Of a DNA stretch of 64,000 nt, positions 25,049 to 32,993 are shown piece by piece. The notes under the pieces were generated by a model. It saw nothing but the letters and a program-made list of their open reading frames with translations, had not been told where the DNA came from and ran no database searches. Within the stretch, counting starts at the first letter, position 1. Each line of letters starts with the position of its first letter. The DNA is taken from contig NC_015408.1 in NCBI RefSeq assembly GCF_000204135.1, positions 558,001 through 622,000 on the forward strand. Direction: 5' to 3'. This DNA comes from Chlamydia pecorum E58. Its GTDB lineage: Bacteria; Chlamydiota; Chlamydiia; Chlamydiales; Chlamydiaceae. The translations under genes were made by a program, and so were the position numbers.

Positions 25049-27211
25049 ATGGTTGATCGTCTTCTAGACCCTTGGGATTTAACCTTGCTCGTGTCGGGAA
25101 GGCAAAGCAATCCCCATGGGATTTTAGGGATCGTCCCTGAAACTCCCGAGCAGGATCGGATTATTCTCTTCCGCCCTGGGGCGGAAGAGGTAGTTGTGGA
25201 GTTTCAAGGGGAGATACAGTACGCGCATCCTTATCATTCTGGGGTATTTTCTCTCTCTGTCCCTAAGGGGGTAGGACTTCAAGATTACCGCGTATATCAT
25301 CAAAATGGGCTTCTTGCTCATGATCCCTATGCGTTTCCTCCCGTGTGGGGAGAGACAGATTCTTTTCTCTTTCATCAGGGGACGCATTATCGCATCTATG
25401 AGAAGATGGGCGCGATTCCTTTAGAGGTTGCTGGGGTTTCTGGGGTGCTGTTTGTTGTTTGGGCTCCCCATGCCCAGAGGGTCTCGGTTGTTGGGGACTT
25501 TAACTTTTGGCATGGTTTAGTCAATCCCCTTAGGAAGCTTTCGAAAGGGATTTGGGAGTTGTTTATCCCTGGTCTGGATGTGGGAGCATGTTATAAGTGG
25601 GAGATCGTTACAGCATCTGGAGAGATCCTTATCAAAACAGACCCTTATGGGAAGGCTTTTGGAACCCCTCCCCAGGGGGTGGCTATTGTTGCTGATCCCG
25701 ATCGCTATGTCTGGAGAGATCAGAAATGGATGCTTGAGAGGGAGAAGGTCCAGGAGCGTCCTATGATGATTTATGAGATGCATGTAGGATCTTGGCAGTG
25801 GCACAAGGACGAACATCGACCTTTGGGGTATCGTGAGCTTGCCCCGAAGCTTGTGGAATACTGTAAGCTTATGAATTTCACTTTCGTGGAGCTTTTGCCT
25901 ATAACGGAACATCCCTTAAATGAATCTTGGGGTTATCAAGTTACGGGATTTTATGCCCCTACACAGCGCTATGGCTCTCTCGAGGACTTTCAGTATTTTG
26001 TAGATTATTTACATAATGCGAATATTGGTGTTATCTTAGATTGGGTTCCTGGACACTTTCCTACAGATTCTTTTGCGCTCTCTTCCTTTGATGGAGAGCC
26101 TTTGTATGAATGTGTTCGTAATCCCTCTCCTCTTCATCCCCATTGGAACACGTATACCTTTGATTTCTTTTCTAAGGAGGTTGAGAACTTCCTCCTAGGA
26201 AGTGCGCTCTTTTGGTGTGACAAGATGCATATCGATGGCCTGCGTGTAGATGCTGTCGCTTCGATGTTGTATTTAGACTATGGTCGTAAAGAAGGAGAGT
26301 GGCTTCCCAATGTTTTTGGGGGGAAGGAGAACCTTGAGGTTATAGAGTTCTTTAAACACTTTAATGCAATACTTCACGAGTATTTCCCTGGGGTGCTTAC
26401 GTTTGCAGAGGAGTCTACAGCATTTCCTAATGTGACTGCACCTGTATGCCATGGAGGGCTAGGATTTGATTACAAATGGAACCTCGGATGGATGCACGAC
26501 ACCTTTGCTTATTTCACTAAGGATCCCATATATCGTGCGTATCATCAGAATCTCCTTACCTTTAGCCTTTGGTATGCGTTTCATGAGAAGTTTCTTTTGC
26601 CGCTATCCCACGATGAGGTAGTCCATGGGAAGGGAAGCCTTTTTGGAAAAATGCCTGGGGATCTATGGTCACGCTTTGCCCAGCTGCGCCTGTTGTTTAG
26701 CTATCAGTTGTGTCAGCCGGGGAAAAAGTTGGTCTTTATGGGAGGGGAATTTGGCCAGATGCGCGAGTGGGCACCAGATTGTCCTTTAGATTGGCATCTT
26801 TTAGAACTTCCCGAGCATAAAGCGCTGCAGCTTTGCATCGCAAAGCTTAATGCTCTTTATATATCCTCCCCTGGCTTATGGAAAAAGGAAGATGAGAGTT
26901 CCTTCCGTTGGGTGGATTTTAAAGATACAAGTAACAATGTGATCTCCTACTTCAGATTTTCTGATACTCCCTCGCAAGCACTTCTTTGCGTGCACCACTT
27001 CAGCTCGGGATATTTCCCTTCCTATGTAATTACTTGTGGGAGAATAGAGAGCTGCTCACTACTTTTTAATACCGACGATGAGGAATATGGCGGCTCAGGA
27101 AAAGGAGCAAGACCTCCCATACTCTGTAGAGATTCCGGAGAAGTTTGGGGAATAGACATAGAACTTCCTCCTTTAGCAACAGTGATATTTATTGTGAGTT
27201 TTTCTGTTTAA
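25049..27211 (+). CDS. glgB: 1,4-alpha-glucan branching enzyme
   Basis: Makes alpha-1,6 branches in glycogen. The 720 residues have an N-terminal CBM48 domain (GILGIVPETPEQDRIILFRPGAEEV, then HAQRVSVVGDFNFWHGLVNPL), and a GH13 barrel. Conserved barrel regions are VILDWVPGHFPTD, DGLRVDAVASMLYLDYGRKEGEWLPN with the nucleophile Asp near 400, TFAEESTAFPNV with the acid Glu near 453, and PLSHDEVVHGKGSL with Asp near 521. C-terminal residues form the usual beta domain. C. trachomatis glgB is CT866. The region after it to 27323 holds the start of the accessory effector locus; no terminator was found. Confidence 0.96.
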   Translation: MVDRLLDPWDLTLLVSGRQSNPHGILGIVPETPEQDRIILFRPGAEEVVVEFQGEIQYAHPYHSGVFSLSVPKGVGLQDYRVYHQNGLLAHDPYAFPPVWGETDSFLFHQGTHYRIYEKMGAIPLEVAGVSGVLFVVWAPHAQRVSVVGDFNFWHGLVNPLRKLSKGIWELFIPGLDVGACYKWEIVTASGEILIKTDPYGKAFGTPPQGVAIVADPDRYVWRDQKWMLEREKVQERPMMIYEMHVGSWQWHKDEHRPLGYRELAPKLVEYCKLMNFTFVELLPITEHPLNESWGYQVTGFYAPTQRYGSLEDFQYFVDYLHNANIGVILDWVPGHFPTDSFALSSFDGEPLYECVRNPSPLHPHWNTYTFDFFSKEVENFLLGSALFWCDKMHIDGLRVDAVASMLYLDYGRKEGEWLPNVFGGKENLEVIEFFKHFNAILHEYFPGVLTFAEESTAFPNVTAPVCHGGLGFDYKWNLGWMHDTFAYFTKDPIYRAYHQNLLTFSLWYAFHEKFLLPLSHDEVVHGKGSLFGKMPGDLWSRFAQLRLLFSYQLCQPGKKLVFMGGEFGQMREWAPDCPLDWHLLELPEHKALQLCIAKLNALYISSPGLWKKEDESSFRWVDFKDTSNNVISYFRFSDTPSQALLCVHHFSSGYFPSYVITCGRIESCSLLFNTDDEEYGGSGKGARPPILCRDSGEVWGIDIELPPLATVIFIVSFSV

Positions 27212-27323
27212 TTTATAAGTGGTTTATAGTGTTTTGTTTGAGTTTGTTTGTATTTTGATGCTGTAGATTGTTAGATCTTTTCTGTTTTATAATGAAAACA
27301 TAGATGTTTATTTTTTCATTTCT

Positions 27324-29114
27324 ATGTCTTCAATTCAAGGTGTGCAAAATTACGGAGACTCTGGATCTTTCCCTGTAAGGTTGGATCCTCATGTGGCGCC
27401 TACACCACACCTTCCTAGGGGTTCTTTTGTCTCCCCTTCAAATACTTCTGAAGCTAAAGAAAAGCGGTTGTTTTCTCATTCTGTGGGGATTTTGGCAGGC
27501 CTGACTGTGTTAACAGTTGCCATTAGTGTTGTTGTTATTGCTTTGACGATCCTAGCTCCTGGAGTTCCTCAGAGTATTTTATTAGGAATAGCTTTTTCTG
27601 GAGTGAGCCTTGGGGGGTTCACGGTCATGAAAAACCTAGTCTATACTATCCGCGATCTGATTGCCCCAAAAATGAAGGAGAAAACAAGACTGAAAAGTGC
27701 CTTAGCTATTGGAGCAGGATTTTCTGGGTTTGGCATAGCGATGAAGCTGGGATCGAACTTTATCCCTGGAGGATATGGGAACATTCTTGGGAATCTTGGA
27801 ACTAGTGCGTATTCTAGGGGAATGCAGTCCACTTTGGTGGGGTTGTCTCATTTTCTCTATATGAAGTTTGCGCGTTCTGAAAAGGTCGCTAGGGGAGAAG
27901 CACTTACTCCTGAAGAAGTCATGCGAGAGGCTAGGAAACTTCATAATATCTCCCTAAGCTTAGCAATGCTTGGCGTTGGTTTTATCGTTCTTGGTGTCCT
28001 TCTTGCGATCATAGGTACGGTAATGTTGTCAGGGATTCCAGCTATGATTGCTCTGGTATTTGCTCCTCCCTTGATATCTGTAGGGATCTCTACAGTGTTA
28101 AGGACTTTTCTAAAGAGTAGTTTGAGCAAATGGCAAAACTTTTTACAGGCAAAAGCTCAAGGAGATCTCCTGATAGATTCTTCATTGAAAGATATCCGCT
28201 CTCAAAGGTTCTCATCTCCTGAAAATGAGCAGGGAATTCAAGATAGAGATGACTCTATAAAAGTTGTTTCTGAAGAAGAAGATTATGAAGATTACGGAAT
28301 CCCTAGGATTTATGAAAATATCAGCGAAAGTATAGAAAGAGTTTCTGATGTTGAGGTAGATCAAAGATTATCATTAACTTCACGTCAGAAGGTAATTTTT
28401 GCTCTCACAACGATTTTACTTTTAGCTTCCTGCGCGGCACTGCTTGCTTCAGGGTTTGGAGGGCTTGTAGGTGTTCAGGCATTTTTAGTCGCTTCCATAG
28501 GTTCTACCGTAGCATCAACATCGCTGCCTCTGGTTTCCTCAGGAATTTCCTATGTTGCTTTTCAGCTAAAGGCACGGCTAAAAATTAGTAGGTTGCGTTG
28601 GAAGGAAATGCGAGAAAAGAGACATGTCCGCAAGAGTTTAGAAGAAGCAGGAATGACCTATACTGACAAAGAGTTCGATAAGGCTTGGGAGGTTGTCTAT
28701 AAACGCTCCGTTTTGGAAACAGACCAAGCTATCCGCGAAGAGGTTCGAGCTTTTGAAAAGGGTAAGGAGGTCAATAGTGCAATTTTCGGAGGGATACTTA
28801 TCGGCGTAGGCGTAGGGATCATGTTGCTTACGTTAATTCCTGTATTTACCCCAGCAATGTCTGGATTTTTATCTATAGGGGGAGCAGCCTTTTCCATAGG
28901 AGGCGCGATCCTACTCCAAAAGCTTGTCAGCTGGCTCTATGATGAGTTAGTAAAACTCCATGATCGTTGGGGATCTAGACAAAAACGCCTATATAGCAAG
29001 AAATCCATGCCGCTGCAAGTCATTGATCATGACATCCTTGTGGATGGAATTGCCGCAGATAACTCCTCGTTATTTGACGGTGAGGACTTAGACTTTGATG
29101 TTCTAGATTCTTAG
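27324..29114 (+). CDS. Inc-like multi-hairpin membrane protein
   Basis: 596 residues with no known family. Four paired hydrophobic blocks are visible at roughly residues 53-105, 210-265, 350-400 and 480-535, each a Leu/Val/Ile/Gly-rich pair separated by a short turn. Between the pairs are charged helical segments (for example KLHNISLS..., and 'RWKEMREKRHVRKSLEEA' after the third). The N-terminus (SSIQGVQNYGDSGSFPV) is disordered and Pro/Ser-rich as in secreted chlamydial proteins, and the C-terminus is acidic. Repeated bilobed blocks are an unusual form for an Inc protein. It opens the locus between glgB and the pmp genes; membrane insertion at the inclusion is inference. Confidence 0.65.
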   Translation: MSSIQGVQNYGDSGSFPVRLDPHVAPTPHLPRGSFVSPSNTSEAKEKRLFSHSVGILAGLTVLTVAISVVVIALTILAPGVPQSILLGIAFSGVSLGGFTVMKNLVYTIRDLIAPKMKEKTRLKSALAIGAGFSGFGIAMKLGSNFIPGGYGNILGNLGTSAYSRGMQSTLVGLSHFLYMKFARSEKVARGEALTPEEVMREARKLHNISLSLAMLGVGFIVLGVLLAIIGTVMLSGIPAMIALVFAPPLISVGISTVLRTFLKSSLSKWQNFLQAKAQGDLLIDSSLKDIRSQRFSSPENEQGIQDRDDSIKVVSEEEDYEDYGIPRIYENISESIERVSDVEVDQRLSLTSRQKVIFALTTILLLASCAALLASGFGGLVGVQAFLVASIGSTVASTSLPLVSSGISYVAFQLKARLKISRLRWKEMREKRHVRKSLEEAGMTYTDKEFDKAWEVVYKRSVLETDQAIREEVRAFEKGKEVNSAIFGGILIGVGVGIMLLTLIPVFTPAMSGFLSIGGAAFSIGGAILLQKLVSWLYDELVKLHDRWGSRQKRLYSKKSMPLQVIDHDILVDGIAADNSSLFDGEDLDFDVLDS

Positions 29115-29252
29115 TTCTTCTTTGTTTTGTTTTTTTAAGTATTTTTATTTATGATTCTTTTTAATTTTTTTAATTACAAACTATCGCGTTTGTTGTTTAA
29201 AATAATTATTAGAAATAAAAAAACATTTTTTTAATAAGTATTTGGTGGATTT

Positions 29253-30770
29253 ATGGCTTCTGGAGTTGGCGGTGCAGGGGGGGCAAGCGGTCCGAATAGA
29301 TTTTCTAATAAAAATGAGGGTGAAGGGGACAATCTTAGTTCAGGTAATTTAGGGGAACACAAACTCTCTAGCGATTTTTTATCAGCACGTGACAAACTAG
29401 AGAGGCATTTTCGTCAAGAAAAACCAGGTCGTCCTTCTTCAGGAGGAGGAAAATCAACGTCACCAAATAAAGGCGTGAAGCATGCTTTAAAAGATATTTG
29501 GGAAGGAGTTAAAGGCGTATTCGGAAGGAGAGAGAAACCTAAATTAGACATTTCCGAGCCTCAACTTCCAGGCTTTGTAAAATTTGGAGTTCGCTCTCCT
29601 GGCTTAGAAGAATTAAAGGTGAAGTTTCATAGAAACAGTCAAGGAGAGCCTCATATTGTTGTAGAGAAGAAAGAAGGAGGTTCTTCAGGAGAAGAGATTC
29701 CTGGAGGAGGATCTTCAGTTTCAGAAACAGGATCAAACAATCCCTCTCAAACGGAAGCAGGAGCCTCAGGATTTAAAGGAGCATTACAGTCAGACGCGAA
29801 AGGTATGACTAAGTTTGCAGAAAGGGTGGAGAGGATCTTTTCTGATAAGCCAGGGCATTCTGGTGAAAGTGGGTCTGTTATCACAAGTCGTTCAGAGAGT
29901 TCAGAGATAGTTACAAATGAGCCTACGGGTCCAGTTACGGGACTAACTTTACAAGAGATGTTGGACGTCGAAAAAAAACTTTCAGACCTCATAGGCCAGT
30001 CCTCGTCAGGAGCAAGACGAGCACAATTAAAAAAATGGAAAGGATCAGTAGAGAGAGATCGAAAAAGATTAACTGGTTCAGATGGTGTTAATCGTGAAGA
30101 ACAACTTGACGTCATGAGGTGCTCAGATGCAGAGCTTCAACGTGCTGTAGCTGAAGGGCTGGCTATTGAAGATGCTATTCGAGAATTGGATAGAGTTTTA
30201 GATGATGCTTCTCGAGAAGTAGATTCTGAAGTTTCAGAACCTGAAAAATCAAGTTCTGAAAGAAGCGTACGTACACAAGAAAGCTTCAAAACAGAACAGG
30301 TCAGCTCTAGTGGTGTAGATCAAAAAGGAACGTGTAACTTTTTAAGGAGGTTACTTGCAACTTTATTACGTTTAGTTCTTGGTTTCCTTCGTTCTGCATC
30401 CCAGAAAGTGAGAATTGCATGTCAAGCATCCATGGAATGGATCCGTCGTACGTGTCCTTGTACACGGGGGAAATATGAAGTAAATTTTTCTGAAGCTGAT
30501 AGAGAACTAAGAACTGCTCAATGGGTTGAGAGGCACTTTGGCTCAGGGAGGAGTTTTGTCTTTTCTGAAGAAACTGTGAACCACTTATCCGAAGGCTCGT
30601 CCTTAGGAGGAGATGAAGATACTATAGAAGGGTACTTCAGAGACTTCCAAAGGTTAATAGAGGAAACCGAGAAAAAAGATATTGCACCTACTTCTAAGGC
30701 TGTTAACGTCTTGAGAATTTTTACTAGCAATATAAGCAGCTGGTTACCTTCAGTAGGGTTTTCTAAGTAG
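29253..30770 (+). CDS. Candidate early effector, SemD-like class, two amphipathic helices
   Basis: 505 residues with a signal-less, Gly/Ser-rich N-terminus MASGVGGAGG that is nearly shared with the next gene. Two amphipathic helices are visible: DIWEGVKGVFGRR (about 81-93) and KFAERVERIFSDK (about 187-199); the second closely matches a helix in the 703-residue neighbour. A hydrophobic segment (361-380, NFLRRLLATLLRLVLGFLR) and a CxC motif (CPC) follow. C. pneumoniae SemD (Cpn0473), also encoded near glgB, uses an amphipathic helix and Pro-rich motifs at the plasma membrane. Similarity to SemD is inference from architecture and place, not from an alignment. GGTGGA stands 3-4 bases before ATG 29253. 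Confidence 0.6.
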   Translation: MASGVGGAGGASGPNRFSNKNEGEGDNLSSGNLGEHKLSSDFLSARDKLERHFRQEKPGRPSSGGGKSTSPNKGVKHALKDIWEGVKGVFGRREKPKLDISEPQLPGFVKFGVRSPGLEELKVKFHRNSQGEPHIVVEKKEGGSSGEEIPGGGSSVSETGSNNPSQTEAGASGFKGALQSDAKGMTKFAERVERIFSDKPGHSGESGSVITSRSESSEIVTNEPTGPVTGLTLQEMLDVEKKLSDLIGQSSSGARRAQLKKWKGSVERDRKRLTGSDGVNREEQLDVMRCSDAELQRAVAEGLAIEDAIRELDRVLDDASREVDSEVSEPEKSSSERSVRTQESFKTEQVSSSGVDQKGTCNFLRRLLATLLRLVLGFLRSASQKVRIACQASMEWIRRTCPCTRGKYEVNFSEADRELRTAQWVERHFGSGRSFVFSEETVNHLSEGSSLGGDEDTIEGYFRDFQRLIEETEKKDIAPTSKAVNVLRIFTSNISSWLPSVGFSK

Positions 30771-30803
30771 GGGTTTTGATTTAAACGATAGGGCGTGTTT
30801 GGA

Positions 30804-30827
30804 GAGATCCTGACAGGCTCTTTTTTT
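30804..30827 (+). terminator. Possible weak terminator
   Basis: GAG and CTC arms enclose CCT-GAC-AGG, with a 2-base bulge, followed by seven T. Short stem, so only a modest candidate, placed after the 505-residue gene. Confidence 0.4.
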
Positions 30828-30880
30828 GTGTGGCAAGATATTTTTATAAACAACTTTTTTAAATATCAGAGATTTTTAAC

Positions 30881-32992
30881 ATGGCATCAGGAGTAGGAGG
30901 ACCTACAGGTCCTAGAGGCCCGGGAAAATTCCCTCAAGAACAACCGAACAATGAGGGAAGAGTAGGAGAGCACACAGTGTCTGGGAGCGGACCTTCGTCT
31001 GTGTCAAATCCAGGGTCAGGGGCTTCCTCAGCAAGTGAATTGGCAGCTCGTGTAAGCTCGGGAGCTCAAGGAGTAATAGGGAATGTTTCTCAACAATCTC
31101 CAGAGAGTGTTCATGTAGGGGCTACTCACCACTTTAAAGGAGTTTTTCAACATTTTGCCGAGAATGTTCGCAAGATTTTTGATAGGGGGACTCCTCTTCC
31201 TCAAGGAACGCCGCCTCCTGAAGTTGATCCATTAAGTTTGGAGGATTTATCTTCTCGTTTAAGTAATCTCCAAGAATTAGATAAGTCCGTTCTTTCTGAG
31301 GAAGACAGAAAGAATTTGGAAGATCTTATTAAGACTACACAAGATCAAATTGCAGATTTAGGAGGAGCTGGGGGAACTCAGGTTTTAAGAGGAACAGCTA
31401 TAAGGCTAAGTAACGAAGATATCGCGAGTTTAACAGATCAAGAAGTTGCTAATATCATAACTGAAGGAGAAGCTGCTAAAGAGTCTTTAAAGGATCTTGG
31501 CGGGAAGCTTTCCCCTGTATTGAAAGACGCGAATGAGAGTATAAGTCGGATGTCTCGAGCTGCAACACCAGCATCCTCTTCAGGTAGGACGTCAGCAAAA
31601 TTATCACGCTCTGCATCTTTAACTGCGCAGAAAATTTTCCGAAGTATTTGTAATGTATTTTCATTCCTCCTTCGTGTTGTGTTGAGAGTTCTTGTCAATA
31701 TTCGGTGTGTTTTAGGTAATGCACGTCGTGCTGCTGCAGAGGCTTTCAAGAGATGTTGTTGTTGTTCTGGAGGAGATGATGATAGCAGTAGCGATATAGA
31801 CCCTAAAGCTAGTGTGAGAGTGTTACGCTCTCAATCTTCACGTAGACATAGAGATTTAGAAGACTCTTTGGAGAAATGGTCTGGGACAGACAGAATTTCT
31901 TCGAAAGCAGCAGCCTCATGGCAAGGAGAGGATCCGGAGATTTCTGTGCATCCTGCAGATGTGCCTCAAGAAGGCCAGGATACGGATGGTCATGATAATA
32001 GGATATATTTGCAAATCGTGCCAGGAAATAACAATATAAGAAGTATTTCCTCCTCCGGTTCTAATATAGATAGGCAAGATCGGAGAAGTGGTTCTAGTTC
32101 TTCAGGATGGAGCGATGTTGTGTATCAATCTGCGGAAGAAGTTTTTTCACGCGACACCCCTACGCCTCCTCCGGTATCTCCTCGTCCTCCGCATACTTTA
32201 GGCCCTATAGCTGCAGAGCTTAATGCTCTTTATGCAAAACCCCATCGTTCTCCAAGTCCTCCTCTTCCTCCTCGAAGTGCTGATCTTGATTCTGAGTCTT
32301 CGTCAGAATCTATTTATGAAGAAGTAGATTTGAGTCCTCCATTACCTCCCCGTCCTGGAATATTTTTCCCTAGTAAAGAAACAATTTATGCAGAATTAGC
32401 CAAGGAAATTTATCTTCCTGTATTTCCTGATCAGGAGGAGGGATATGAAGGAGACGTTAGTGATACAGAGTCTCCTCCAATTTCTCCAAGAAATCCTTCA
32501 GAGTATGAGAGGCCTCTTCCTAAAACACCCTCAGGAAATGAAAAAGATTATGATAATCTAAGATCTCCTCCTACTCCACCTCGTGGAGGTACGCCTCCAA
32601 TTGAGAATGTTCCGGTAGAATCAAGATTTTTGAAGGGGTTATCTGTACCAGCTCCAGGAGCTTCTGAAGAATATGCTTGGATACGTCCAGAGGATGTGGT
32701 TTCCTCTATGAAAGCATCTGCTGTTCCGGCATTACCTCCGCGTGTTGGTAATGAACCCGGAAGAGGAGCTGAAGCTATAGCTATAGAGACATCTCCAGGG
32801 TTTAGAATAGAGGTAGTGGCGTCGATGCTTGCTGATGCTGTGGAAAAAACCCTAGGGAAAATAGATGCAGTTGAAATTTCTGAAGGAAATGTATCTTCAT
32901 CAGATATAGAAAATCTTAGAAATCTTTCGGGTCTTATTAAAGACATAATAAGGTCTTCTCAAGGAAAGTCTAGAAGCGGGGAGAGTTCTTAA
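30881..32992 (+). CDS. Candidate effector with SH3-ligand and Tyr-motif scaffold
   Basis: 703 residues. N-terminus MASGVGGPTGPRG is paralogous to the upstream gene. An amphipathic helix FKGVFQHFAENVRKIF lies at about 85-100, a hydrophobic helix at 250-276, and a Cys cluster RCCCCS at 291-296. The tail is Pro-rich (about 426-622): PPLPPR at 460-465 and 486-491, PPTPPR at 563-568, and PALPPR at 616-621 all match class II SH3 ligands PxxPxR. Tyr motifs are SIYEEV (Tyr479), TIYAEL (Tyr503), DYDNL (Tyr557) and YERP (Tyr542). This suggests a host-kinase and adaptor scaffold delivered by type III secretion. Converges with a pmp gene, one base apart. Function is inference. Confidence 0.65.
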   Translation: MASGVGGPTGPRGPGKFPQEQPNNEGRVGEHTVSGSGPSSVSNPGSGASSASELAARVSSGAQGVIGNVSQQSPESVHVGATHHFKGVFQHFAENVRKIFDRGTPLPQGTPPPEVDPLSLEDLSSRLSNLQELDKSVLSEEDRKNLEDLIKTTQDQIADLGGAGGTQVLRGTAIRLSNEDIASLTDQEVANIITEGEAAKESLKDLGGKLSPVLKDANESISRMSRAATPASSSGRTSAKLSRSASLTAQKIFRSICNVFSFLLRVVLRVLVNIRCVLGNARRAAAEAFKRCCCCSGGDDDSSSDIDPKASVRVLRSQSSRRHRDLEDSLEKWSGTDRISSKAAASWQGEDPEISVHPADVPQEGQDTDGHDNRIYLQIVPGNNNIRSISSSGSNIDRQDRRSGSSSSGWSDVVYQSAEEVFSRDTPTPPPVSPRPPHTLGPIAAELNALYAKPHRSPSPPLPPRSADLDSESSSESIYEEVDLSPPLPPRPGIFFPSKETIYAELAKEIYLPVFPDQEEGYEGDVSDTESPPISPRNPSEYERPLPKTPSGNEKDYDNLRSPPTPPRGGTPPIENVPVESRFLKGLSVPAPGASEEYAWIRPEDVVSSMKASAVPALPPRVGNEPGRGAEAIAIETSPGFRIEVVASMLADAVEKTLGKIDAVEISEGNVSSSDIENLRNLSGLIKDIIRSSQGKSRSGESS

Positions 32993-32993
32993 C

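Noticed and set aside
29550-29594. ISEPQLPGF, half of a CRIB-like pattern in the 505-residue protein
   Set aside because: The second half (FxHxxHVG) is missing, so GTPase binding is not supported.
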